NCBI GenBank assembly: GCA_023399635.1
Contig: JAEWOP010000070.1
Span: 1 to 48,534, forward strand
Origin: Pseudomonadota bacterium
Lineage (GTDB): Bacteria > Pseudomonadota > Alphaproteobacteria > Rhizobiales > Rhizobiaceae
Reading direction: 5' to 3'
Length of the DNA: 48,534 bases
Part shown: piece by piece, positions 7,106-14,180 of the stretch
Layout: every line of letters starts with the position of its first letter
How positions within the stretch are numbered: position 1 is the stretch's first letter
Program-made: the position numbers and the translations under genes
The notes under the pieces: model-generated
Seen by the model: the letters and a program-made list of their open reading frames with translations, nothing else
Database searches by the model: none
Told to the model about the DNA's origin: nothing

Positions 7106-8736
7106 TGCGCTTCGTGACGGTGGAACTGGATGATGCCGTGGGATGCGTCCTGGTTCACAGCCTTCGCCTGCCAAACGGCCGTCTGGCGAAGGGCACGGTC
7201 CTGACCGCAGCCAACGTGGAGGCAATGCGGGTCAACGGGCTGGAGCGGGTTACCGCGCTGCGTCCAGACGAAGGCGACATGCTTGAAGACGACGCAGCGG
7301 CTGCGATCGCAGCTGTCGTGGCAGGGGCGAATATCCGCCGCACGGATGCGGCCACCGGAAGGGTAAATTTTCATGCAACCGCCAATGGTCTGTTCGTCGC
7401 CGAGCGGGAGCTCATCAATCAACTAAACCGCATTGATCCCGCCATCACGGTCGCAACGCTCGCCGATCATGTGGCGGTGGAGGCGGGAGACATGGTGGCA
7501 ACGGTGAAGATCATCCCGCTCGCGGTGCCTCGAAGCGCGGTAGAGAAGGCAGTGGATGTTATGAGGCCAAAGGCGCCTTTTGCGCTCAAGCCATTTCGCT
7601 CTCACCGTGTGCTGTTGATCGCGACGGAGCTACCGTCGCTCAAGACCTCGGTAATGGACCGCACGGCCCAACTCCTGCAGCGCAGGCTCGATCTGTCGGG
7701 GAGCAAGACCGTCACAGAAGTGCGCATTCCCCATGAAGCCGAAAGACTGGCCAAGGCGCTGCGGCAAGGGCTGACGGTTTCCGAGAAGCCGGACCTCGTG
7801 ATCATATTCGGTGCCTCCGCCGTCGCCGATCCGCAAGATGTCATTCCCCACGCAATCCGGGCGGCTGGGGGAAAGATTGAACAGGTCGGAATGCCCGTTG
7901 ATCCAGGTAACCTTCTGGTACTGGGATGGATTGGAAATGTTCCGGTCGTAGGCGCCCCAGGCTGTGCCCGATCGCCTAAAGAGAACGGATTCGACTGGGT
8001 GTTGAACCGGATACTTGCGGGCGAGCGACCAACGGCAGAGGACATCACCGGGATGGGTGTTGGAGGTCTGCTGATGGAGATTGCAAGCCGGCCGCAGCCG
8101 CGGGAGGTCGCGTCTCGCCCAGATCTGCCCGTGCAGGTGGGCGCGGTGCTCCTGGCCGCAGGTCAGGCTCGGCGGATGGGAGAGGGAGGCCCGCACAAGC
8201 TTCTGGCGGAATTCGGTGGCGTGCCGCTGGTGCGGCGAAGTGCGCAAGTCCTGCTTGCTTCGAAGGCAAATCCTACAGTCGTCGTGACCGGCCATCGAAG
8301 AGAAGAGATCGATCAGACGCTGCGAGGGCTTGATCTGACGACGGTGTTCAATGCGGACTATGCTGACGGTCTGGGAACTTCACTGGCGACCTCCTTATCC
8401 TTGCCAGCAATTTCACGCTGCGACGGATTGCTTGTCATGCTTGCTGACATGCCGGGAGTAACGAGTGAACACGTCGATGAACTGATTTCCGCATTTCAGG
8501 AGGCGGGCGGCAATGTCATTGTTCGCGCATCGCACCGCGGAAAACGCGGGAATCCGATCATTCTGCCTCGCGTGACCTTCGAAGACGTGCGTCGTATTCA
8601 AGGAGACATAGGCGCTCGAGCCATCATAGAGAACTCCGGCTTGCCGATCATCGACATCGACATCGGCGCAGCGGCACATCTCGATGTGGACACACCGGGC
8701 GCCGTCACCGCTGCCGGCGGCATTCTCAAACGGTGA
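7105..8736 (+). CDS. Molybdopterin-binding / nucleotidyltransferase fusion
   Basis: A 543-residue protein with three parts. Residues 1-165 are an N-terminal region ending in a proline/lysine-rich linker. Residues 168-335 resemble the MoaB/MogA/MoeA molybdopterin-binding fold (LVIIFGASAVADPQDVIPHAI, then PVVGAPGCARSPKENGFD). Residues 345-543 are a MobA/MocA-like nucleotidyltransferase (GAVLLAAGQARRMGEGG, HKLLAEFGGVPLV, LLVMLADMPGVT with the metal-binding Asp, and RGNPIILPR). The last domain probably transfers CMP to molybdopterin, giving the cytosine dinucleotide cofactor used by xanthine-dehydrogenase-family enzymes. The ATG at 7105 overlaps the upstream stop as TGATG; a TTG one codon earlier is an alternative. 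It closes the operon. Confidence 0.9.
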   Translation: MRFVTVELDDAVGCVLVHSLRLPNGRLAKGTVLTAANVEAMRVNGLERVTALRPDEGDMLEDDAAAAIAAVVAGANIRRTDAATGRVNFHATANGLFVAERELINQLNRIDPAITVATLADHVAVEAGDMVATVKIIPLAVPRSAVEKAVDVMRPKAPFALKPFRSHRVLLIATELPSLKTSVMDRTAQLLQRRLDLSGSKTVTEVRIPHEAERLAKALRQGLTVSEKPDLVIIFGASAVADPQDVIPHAIRAAGGKIEQVGMPVDPGNLLVLGWIGNVPVVGAPGCARSPKENGFDWVLNRILAGERPTAEDITGMGVGGLLMEIASRPQPREVASRPDLPVQVGAVLLAAGQARRMGEGGPHKLLAEFGGVPLVRRSAQVLLASKANPTVVVTGHRREEIDQTLRGLDLTTVFNADYADGLGTSLATSLSLPAISRCDGLLVMLADMPGVTSEHVDELISAFQEAGGNVIVRASHRGKRGNPIILPRVTFEDVRRIQGDIGARAIIENSGLPIIDIDIGAAAHLDVDTPGAVTAAGGILKR

Positions 8737-8787
8737 CGGTTGCTCATCCTCAAAAATCCCAGGGACGAGCATTCGCAATGGCCGCAG

Positions 8788-9285
8788 TCAGTCGTCCTGC
8801 GGAATATGCATGTCGACTCCGGCAACTCGGAGGTTATTGACCACAAGCTGCACACCTTTGATCCGTTCGGCGGTCCGCGCGATCCGTGAGGACGTAGCGT
8901 TGTCGTCGACGACTCCTTCTAGCGTGACTGTCCCGCCCTCAACGTGCAAATCGATGCTCTCCATCGAAACATCATCTAGATTTTCAAGTGCTTCCGTTAC
9001 CCGTTCCTCCACGTCGTCGGACTCAAGGAAGCTGTCAGTGGCCGGTAGAACGCTGTCAGGGCCCTTTTCCTCGAAACCTTCTTCATCGACGCCGTCCACA
9101 TGGTATCCGCGATTCCTTTCGCGGTCGAAGTTCGCATTTGGATCGCCATAAGCGGCATTGCCGACGGGCCTGGTTGCCGCTCCTGCAGGGTCGGCGTAGG
9201 GCCAACCCTCGTCAATATTGCGGGTATCGTAGTCGCGATAGTCTTCTTCGCGGGTCGTGTTGTCAGGATTGCGCTTGATCGCCAT
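8788..9285 (-). CDS. BON-domain protein
   Basis: A 165-residue protein. The first 95 residues are acidic and low-complexity, rich in Asp, Glu, Arg and Tyr. The last 70 residues form one BON domain (ERVTEALENLDDVSMESIDLHVEGGTVTLEGVVDDNATSSRIARTAERIKGVQLVVNNLRV). BON domains occur in OsmY-like and channel-associated envelope proteins and are thought to bind membranes. No signal peptide is visible, so the location is uncertain. The frame extends to 9372, but GAGGAG at about 9291-9296 precedes the ATG at 9285. It converges with the molybdenum operon, and its role is unknown. Confidence 0.82.
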   Translation of the reverse strand: MAIKRNPDNTTREEDYRDYDTRNIDEGWPYADPAGAATRPVGNAAYGDPNANFDRERNRGYHVDGVDEEGFEEKGPDSVLPATDSFLESDDVEERVTEALENLDDVSMESIDLHVEGGTVTLEGVVDDNATSSRIARTAERIKGVQLVVNNLRVAGVDMHIPQDD

Positions 9286-9347
9286 CTGGATCTCCTCTCG
9301 GACTTGTCGGTCACCTAACGTGCGGGAGAGAGTTTGGTTCGAGAGGA

Positions 9348-9842
9348 TCAACCGTCGCTCTGCTTCTGCCATTTTCGCAGGAGCCGCTCGCGCTTCAGCC
9401 TTGATAGCCGCTTCAGCCAGAAGATGCCGTCCAGTTGGTCGATCTCGTGCTGGATGCAGACTGCGTGGAAGCCTTCGACGGTATCCTCGTGCGATCCGCC
9501 GTCCAGATCCTGATACCGAAGGCGAACGGCGGATGGCCGTTCCACCTCCTCCGTGAAGCCCGGCATCGAGACGCTGCCTTCGACGTGCTTCGTTGTTTCC
9601 GCAGCGAAGGACAGGATCTCCGGGTTGACGTAGACAAGAGGAAAGCCAGGCGTGAGCTCCAGCACGAACAGCCGTTGCAATACGCCCACATGCGCAGCGG
9701 TTATGCCGACGCCAGGTGCCATCCTCATCGTCTCCAGCAGGTCGTCAGCGAACTGGCGAAGCGAGGCGTCAAACTGTTGCACCGGCTGACAGACCATCGA
9801 AAGGTGCGGGTCGGGATAGGGCAGGATGGAAAGGGGCGTCAT
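9348..9842 (-). CDS. Peptide deformylase-like protein, metal ligands missing
   Basis: A 164-residue protein with the full peptide-deformylase fold by sequence. Deformylases remove N-formyl groups from new proteins using a metal held by Cys and two His. Motif 1 (GxGLAAxQ) reads GVGITAAH at 44-51, so its glutamine is His. Motif 2 (EGCLS) reads EGSVS at 88-92, so the metal-binding cysteine is Ser90. Motif 3 (HExxH) reads HEIDQ at 132-136, so the second histidine is Gln136. Only one of the three ligands remains, so classical deformylase activity is unlikely. The frame is intact and shows no decay, suggesting a retained different role. It is a paralogue, not the housekeeping def. Confidence 0.85.
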   Translation of the reverse strand: MTPLSILPYPDPHLSMVCQPVQQFDASLRQFADDLLETMRMAPGVGITAAHVGVLQRLFVLELTPGFPLVYVNPEILSFAAETTKHVEGSVSMPGFTEEVERPSAVRLRYQDLDGGSHEDTVEGFHAVCIQHEIDQLDGIFWLKRLSRLKRERLLRKWQKQSDG

Positions 9843-9951
9843 CGAAATCCTCTACAGTCGCTATCATTGAAGTAGCCTGTCGCGCCACTCCTCTCAATTG
9901 CCTGCAAGCGAGGCGCTGGACCGGCCGGGCGAATTGCTTTAGCTCCTCCCT

Positions 9952-9968
9952 GTGCGGCAGCGCCGCAC
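9952..9968. repeat. Stem-loop between deformylase-like gene and mgtE
   Basis: GTGCGGC and GCCGCAC form a perfect seven-base-pair stem with a three-base loop, 72-88 bases upstream of the mgtE start. No T run follows on either strand, so it is not a typical terminator. It lies just upstream of the possible mgtE promoter and could be a protein-binding site. Confidence 0.4.
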
Positions 9969-9981
9969 CTCTATCCGGTTG

Positions 9982-10009
9982 TTGACATTACGGTTCTGCT
10001 CGCCATTCT
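9982..10009 (+). promoter_or_regulatory. Possible mgtE promoter
   Basis: A consensus -35 hexamer TTGACA at 9982-9987 is followed after 16 bases by a weak -10 CATTCT at 10004-10009. It would give an untranslated leader of roughly 25 bases before mgtE. The -35 is good and the -10 is poor. Confidence 0.35.
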
Positions 10010-10039
10010 CCATGACGAACCGGGCCAGCGGGGCGAGAG

Positions 10040-11455
10040 ATGAACGACATCAGCGAACAGGACCTCGCCCGGAGCCGGACCGAGGAGGCGATCCACGACA
10101 TCTACTCCGAAGACGGCTCAGTGCGCGCTGACTTCCTCACCTTGGTTGGCGCCGCTATCGCCGACCGCGACGTGCTTTTCTTGCGCCAGCACGTCGCTCG
10201 GCTGCACGAATCAGAGCTTGGTGACCTTCTGGAGGCGATCCAGCAGGATCAGCGTATCGCCCTTGTTCGGCTCCTGGGTGCCGATTTCGACCTGACGGCA
10301 CTCACCGAGGTTGATGAGGCTATCCGTCTCGAGATCGTCGAGCAGATGCCCAACGCCCAGATTGCTGCGGCCATCGGCGCGCTCGACTCAGACGACGCCG
10401 TGTACATCCTGGAGGATCTGGACAAGGAGGATCGCGACGAGATCCTGGCACAGCTGCCCTTCACCGAGCGGGTCAGGCTCCGCCGGGCGCTGGATTATCC
10501 GGAGCAATCGGCTGGTCGGCGCATGCAGACCGAGTTCGTCGCCGTGCCTCCGTTCTGGACCGTCGGTCAGACGATAGACTACATGCGCGAGGACGAGGAG
10601 TTGCCGGAATCCTTCACGCAGATCTTCGTCATCGATCCCACCTTCAAGCTGCTCGGCATCATCGACCTCGACCGCATCCTGCGCACCAAGCGCCAGGTGC
10701 GGATCGAAAGCATCATGCGCGAAACGAATCATCCGATCCCGGCCGAGATGGACCAGGAAGAGGCCGCGCAGATCTTTGAGCAATACGACCTTCTCTCTGC
10801 TGCCGTGGTGGATGAAAACGGCCGCCTCGTCGGCGTGCTGACGATCGACGATGTGGTCGATGTCATCCAGGAGGAGGCGGAGGAGGATTTCATGCGCCTC
10901 GGCGGTGTCGGCGACGAAGAACTGTCTGACTCTGCGCTGGACACCTCTCGTTCACGGGTGCCATGGCTGCTGGTAAACCTGGTGACAGCCATGCTGGCCG
11001 CCGCTGTTATCGCGCTCTTCGAGGCAACGATTCAGGAGATCGTAGCGCTTGCCGTCCTGATGCCGATCGTCGCCGGAATGGGTGGAAATGCCGGATCGCA
11101 GACAATGACGGTGACGGTCCGGGCACTCGCCACCCGTAACCTCGACATTCACAACGCCTGGCGCGTCGTTCGCCGCGAAGCAAGTGTAGGGCTGTTGAAC
11201 GGCGCAATCTTCGGCATTTTGATTGGCGTCGCGGCGGGGCTTTGGTTTCAGGATCCGAATATTGGCGGCATCATCGCTGCGGCAATGCTGATCAACATGA
11301 TGGCAGCGGCGCTGGGCGGCATCATGATTCCGCTGCTTCTCGATCGCGTGGGCGCCGACCCAGCGGTTTCCTCTGCAGTCTTCGTGACGGCGGTGACCGA
11401 CATCACTGGATTCTTCAGCTTCCTCGGCCTTGCCACGGTGTGGCTTTTGCGGTGA
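10040..11455 (+). CDS. mgtE: Magnesium transporter MgtE
   Basis: Inner-membrane Mg2+ channel of the MgtE family, 471 residues. The cytosolic N-domain (about 25-155) contains the acidic helical repeats (ALDSDDAVYILEDLDKEDRDEILAQL). It is followed by two CBS domains (about 160-280, including FVIDPTFKLLGIIDLDRIL and AAVVDENGRLVGVLTIDDVVDVI) that sense Mg2+. The C-terminal domain has five membrane segments with the pore signature MPIVAGMGGNAGSQTMTVTVRAL and ends near VTDITGFFSFLGLATVWLL, including the conserved pore Asp. The ATG at 10040 is preceded by GGGGCGAGAG. No Mg-sensing riboswitch is recognised upstream. A MerR gene follows after 60 bases. Confidence 0.97.
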   Translation: MNDISEQDLARSRTEEAIHDIYSEDGSVRADFLTLVGAAIADRDVLFLRQHVARLHESELGDLLEAIQQDQRIALVRLLGADFDLTALTEVDEAIRLEIVEQMPNAQIAAAIGALDSDDAVYILEDLDKEDRDEILAQLPFTERVRLRRALDYPEQSAGRRMQTEFVAVPPFWTVGQTIDYMREDEELPESFTQIFVIDPTFKLLGIIDLDRILRTKRQVRIESIMRETNHPIPAEMDQEEAAQIFEQYDLLSAAVVDENGRLVGVLTIDDVVDVIQEEAEEDFMRLGGVGDEELSDSALDTSRSRVPWLLVNLVTAMLAAAVIALFEATIQEIVALAVLMPIVAGMGGNAGSQTMTVTVRALATRNLDIHNAWRVVRREASVGLLNGAIFGILIGVAAGLWFQDPNIGGIIAAAMLINMMAAALGGIMIPLLLDRVGADPAVSSAVFVTAVTDITGFFSFLGLATVWLLR

Positions 11456-11468
11456 AAGCTCGCCAAAA

Positions 11469-11497
11469 TTGACTGTTACGTAAAAGTCAAATATTCT
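11469..11497 (+). promoter_or_regulatory. MerR-type promoter with palindromic operator
   Basis: Positions 11469-11490 form a dyad: TTGACT, one base, the self-complementary TTACGTAA, one base, AGTCAA. Only the two bases flanking the core (11475 and 11484) break perfect symmetry. TTGACT also serves as a -35, with TATTCT at 11492-11497 as the -10 after 17 bases. The operator therefore fills the spacer, the position MerR-family regulators use. It lies 26 bases before the MerR gene and probably mediates autoregulation. Confidence 0.65.
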
Positions 11498-11515
11498 GCC
11501 GGGCCAGAGCAGGAA

Positions 11516-11908
11516 ATGGCCGTGAATAAATATTATACAATCACTGAGCTGACGCGGGAATTCGGCGTTTCTACCCGTACACTCCGGTTCTACGAGGACG
11601 AGGGCCTCATCCATCCAGAGCGCCGGGGACGGACCCGTCTGTTTCGCGCGGCTGACCGACGCCTCCTTCAGGAAATCCTGCGCGGTCGCCGCATCGGCTT
11701 CACCATTGCCGAGATCCGGGAGATCATCAACGTCTACAAGGAGCCGCCGGGGGAGATCGGGCAGCTCAAGTTGATGATGACGCACATCGATCACAAGCGG
11801 AACGAACTGCGTCAAAAGCGCAAGGACATCGAAGAAACGCTGGAGGAACTCGACAATGCCGAGGAAGCCTGCCTGACGCGGCTGGCCGAGATCGGCGTGA
11901 GTACCTGA
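11516..11908 (+). CDS. MerR-family transcriptional regulator
   Basis: A 130-residue MerR-family DNA-binding protein. The winged helix-turn-helix is YYTITELTREFGVSTRTLRFYEDEGLIHPERRGRTRLF, followed by DRRLLQEILRGRRIGFTIAEI and a C-terminal coiled-coil dimerisation helix (about 85-125, HIDHKRNELRQKRKDIEETLEELDNAEEA). There is no C-terminal metal-binding cysteine loop and only one cysteine, so it is not a metal sensor. It resembles the LiuR-like subgroup that controls acyl-CoA or branched-chain amino acid catabolism, but no such genes are near. The ATG at 11516 is only one base from AGGA. A GTG at 11522 has better spacing and is an alternative start. It converges with the DUF1624 gene. Confidence 0.92.
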   Translation: MAVNKYYTITELTREFGVSTRTLRFYEDEGLIHPERRGRTRLFRAADRRLLQEILRGRRIGFTIAEIREIINVYKEPPGEIGQLKLMMTHIDHKRNELRQKRKDIEETLEELDNAEEACLTRLAEIGVST

Positions 11909-11915
11909 TCCGCGG

Positions 11916-12905
11916 TTATTGGCTGCCGATGGCACATTCCTGCGCGACCCGGAGAACCCGGTCGTCTGTGTTGGGATCAACAAGACCATCCTGCAGCGGC
12001 GCGATCAGCGATTGAGCTTGCAGCCCATCGGCCGTGCAGTCGCAGAAACTGCGGCAAAGGGCTTCGCCATTTCCTCCGGTTACACACCCGCTCTCGCAGG
12101 CACGCATATAGCTTTGTCGTGGGTCCGGCTGAGCAGGTGGCGCAACCATCGACATGATGTAGACGATGGTGATCAGGACTGGCTGGTGAAGCAGGTAGAT
12201 GACGAGGCTATGCCTCCCTGCTCGCGAGACGAGGTTTGGACGCGTCTGCACAAGGCTCAAGGGAGTGAGCCAGTTCCGCTGCATAGCGACGCGTGTGACA
12301 GCGATCCCGCCAAGCAACGCAGCAAGCCATGGGAACAACGGAACGAAATCATTGGAGCGCGGTGCGTGCTGGAAAAGGCCGGTCCAGCTCAGATATCGAG
12401 GGTCGAACAGCTCTGAGCGAAAGCTGCCGGGAGCAATCCAGCTATCGACGATCAGCAGGATGACCAGCAAGGCGACGGCGCTGCCCGACACAAAGGGCGA
12501 CATCCTGACGAAGGCAAGGCCGATCAAGCTCGCCACCGCAATGCTGTGGAGTATGCCGAAGAAAATCCACTCGTTGGGCAGCGCAATCAGGGTCGCGATG
12601 CTGATCGCAGCCGCCGCGCCTGCAACCATGCCAAATCGCTTCCAGAACGCGTCCCATCGAATGGATGGATAATGCGCCAGAACCAAGCTGACGCCTGCCA
12701 GAAACAGGAAGGAGCTGGCAATGGAGCGAGCATAGATCTTCCACCAGCCCTGGGTGGCGGTGCCAGGATCCAGGTAGCCGAAGAACTCGAGATCCCATGT
12801 AAAATGGTAGGAGGCCATCGCCAGAAGCGCCACACCCCTCAAGGTGTCGATCAGCGTGATGCGTGGAAGGGCGGGCGAGGGGTGCTGGCTTTGCGCGAGG
12901 GTCAA
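11916..12905 (-). CDS. DUF1624 membrane acyltransferase-like protein
   Basis: A 329-residue integral membrane protein of the DUF1624/heparan-alpha-glucosaminide N-acetyltransferase-like family. The family hallmark LIDTLRGVALLAMASYHFTWDLEFFG lies at 18-43, followed by about seven further hydrophobic segments and HSLVIYLLHQPVLI near 232-245. The predicted activity is transfer of an acyl group across the membrane, with substrate unknown. A C-terminal tail after about residue 255 holds all six cysteines of the protein (270, 274, 284, 288, 290, 324). The start is a TTG at 12905 with AAAGG upstream; no ATG lies early enough to keep the hallmark. It overlaps neither neighbour. Confidence 0.88.
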   Translation of the reverse strand: MTLAQSQHPSPALPRITLIDTLRGVALLAMASYHFTWDLEFFGYLDPGTATQGWWKIYARSIASSFLFLAGVSLVLAHYPSIRWDAFWKRFGMVAGAAAAISIATLIALPNEWIFFGILHSIAVASLIGLAFVRMSPFVSGSAVALLVILLIVDSWIAPGSFRSELFDPRYLSWTGLFQHAPRSNDFVPLFPWLAALLGGIAVTRVAMQRNWLTPLSLVQTRPNLVSRAGRHSLVIYLLHQPVLITIVYIMSMVAPPAQPDPRQSYMRACESGCVTGGNGEALCRSFCDCTADGLQAQSLIAPLQDGLVDPNTDDRVLRVAQECAIGSQ

Positions 12906-12930
12906 ACGAGGCCTTTCAACTGATGTGTGG

Positions 12931-13629
12931 TCAGTGGTTGCTCGTGTCCATGATCGCTTTGCGGGCTTCAGAAAAGAACTGCCGGCGGGTCAGGACGAAG
13001 ATCACACAGACCGTCGTGAGCATGAACATATAGGGCCCAAGGAACCAGCCGAGATAGCCTATCGACAAAAAAACAGCTCGTAGGCCGGCGTTGAAGTGTT
13101 TGGCCGCGATGATGTTCATTTTCACCACCTGATCGGCAGCCTTTCGCGCAGCATCCGTGTTTGCGCGTGCGTCATCCAGCATCGGCAGCGCCCCGAAGAG
13201 GATGGTGCAATAGTTGAACAGCCGATAGGACCAGCCGAACTTGAAGAAGGAATAGCCGAATATGACGGTAAGACCGGCAACCTTCAGTTCAAAGACTGCG
13301 CGACCTGCGTAGGAAACGAAGGGTAGATCACGAAAGACCGCATCGACCTGTTCCGTCGCGCCGAGAAGCGCAAAGCAGCCGCCGATGGCAAAGATCGAAG
13401 TGGAGGCAAAGAAGGCGGTGCCATTCTGCAGCCCCGCCATGATCTGCGTATCGATCATTTTGAGATCGCGATCCAGCGATTTATAGATCCAATGCTGGCG
13501 CCGCTCCGCCATTGCCCGGTTAAGGCTGGCGCGGGGCAACCATCGGGCACCACTTCCGGCGGTCACCCAGGAGTAACCGGTCCAGAGCATGGCGAAGAGG
13601 ACAAGGGCGATATAATCTGCGGTCGTCAT
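12931..13629 (-). CDS. DUF599 family membrane protein
   Basis: A 232-residue protein of the DUF599 family, found in bacteria and plants and of unknown function. It begins TTADYIALVLFAMLWTGYSWV, the characteristic first membrane segment. Then come MAERRQHWI, IMAGLQNGTAFFASTSIFAIGGCFALLGA, YSFFKFGWSYRLFNYCTILFGALP, AAKHFNAGLRAVFLSIGYLGWFLGPYMF and a last segment near residue 205, giving four or five membrane helices. The frame is open to 13689, but the ATG at 13629 matches the family start. It lies 25 bases upstream of the DUF1624 gene on the same strand, so the two may be co-transcribed. Confidence 0.93.
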   Translation of the reverse strand: MTTADYIALVLFAMLWTGYSWVTAGSGARWLPRASLNRAMAERRQHWIYKSLDRDLKMIDTQIMAGLQNGTAFFASTSIFAIGGCFALLGATEQVDAVFRDLPFVSYAGRAVFELKVAGLTVIFGYSFFKFGWSYRLFNYCTILFGALPMLDDARANTDAARKAADQVVKMNIIAAKHFNAGLRAVFLSIGYLGWFLGPYMFMLTTVCVIFVLTRRQFFSEARKAIMDTSNH

Positions 13630-13830
13630 GCAGTCCCCAAGATGCAGCAGGCTTGTTCTTGCTATGGCCGACAAGCGCTTTAGCGGCAAGTGCCCGTTGT
13701 TAACGAGTGAGGCGAAATCCGGGCGGGTTGCCGGGTGTCGGGTCCGAGAAGTCGCACCAATAGGCGGCGCGCTATGCGCTTGATGAATGGCTGCCCTGTG
13801 AACAGTGCCTTGCTTCCGCCTTTTTTGCGA

Positions 13831-13859
13831 TTGCGAACGCAGGCTCGCTTTAATATATC
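13831..13859 (+). promoter_or_regulatory. Promoter of the 33-residue mini-gene
   Basis: TTGCGA at 13831-13836 and TATATC at 13854-13859 are separated by 17 bases. The segment ATATAT at 13853-13858 also matches the rhizobial -10 CTATAT at five of six positions. It would start transcription near 13866, about 48 bases before the mini-gene ATG. Confidence 0.5.
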
Positions 13860-13913
13860 GTTCAGCATGGTCGCATCTAGCTGTGGCCCAAGATCAATTC
13901 GCTCGGAGTCATC

Positions 13914-14015
13914 ATGGAAGAAACCATTCAGAAATCCTGCTGGGCTGTAACCTTCAAGGCGCTCGCAGGATTTGTCGGGATTCTAGGCGTAGCCTACCTC
14001 TTCGGCACCATCTGA
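13914..14015 (+). CDS. 33-residue single-pass membrane mini-protein
   Basis: A short open frame encodes 33 residues: a polar start (MEETIQKSCWAVTFK) followed by one hydrophobic segment (ALAGFVGILGVAYLFGTI) long enough to span the membrane. A GGAG ribosome-binding site at 13905-13908 lies five bases before the ATG. A promoter-like sequence stands upstream and a strong hairpin terminator follows, so the gene appears to be its own unit of about 200 bases. I do not recognise a named family. Such proteins often bind and modulate larger membrane complexes, but no function can be assigned. Alternatively the transcript could act mainly as an RNA. Confidence 0.6.
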   Translation: MEETIQKSCWAVTFKALAGFVGILGVAYLFGTI

Positions 14016-14043
14016 TTCTTTCACGTCAACAGGGTTCATGAAG

Positions 14044-14076
14044 CAGCGCGGCCTCCGGACCGCGCTGTTTCTGTTT
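14044..14076 (+). terminator. Rho-independent terminator after the mini-gene
   Basis: CAGCGCGG at 14044-14051 pairs with CCGCGCTG at 14060-14067 around an eight-base loop. The stem is followed by TTTCTGTTTT. It ends the mini-gene transcript before sdaA. Confidence 0.75.
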
Positions 14077-14180
14077 TAGCCTCGATATGTCGTTTCGGCG
14101 AAAGCCCATGTCGGGCGACCGCCATGGTGCGAAAGGGTGCTAGACTAGCTTCGACCCAAATCTCCAATGAGGTCTGTCAC

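Noticed and set aside
3379..8736. Possibility that the MoxR/VWA operon is an antiphage or ternary conflict system
   Set aside because: MoxR-VWA pairs occur in some defence systems, but the downstream XdhC and cofactor transferase genes firmly place this one in molybdenum-enzyme maturation.
10952..11989. Minus-strand frame of 345 codons covering mgtE and merR
   Set aside because: It runs antisense to two confident genes and lacks a start signal; low-complexity His/Arg content marks it as a shadow.
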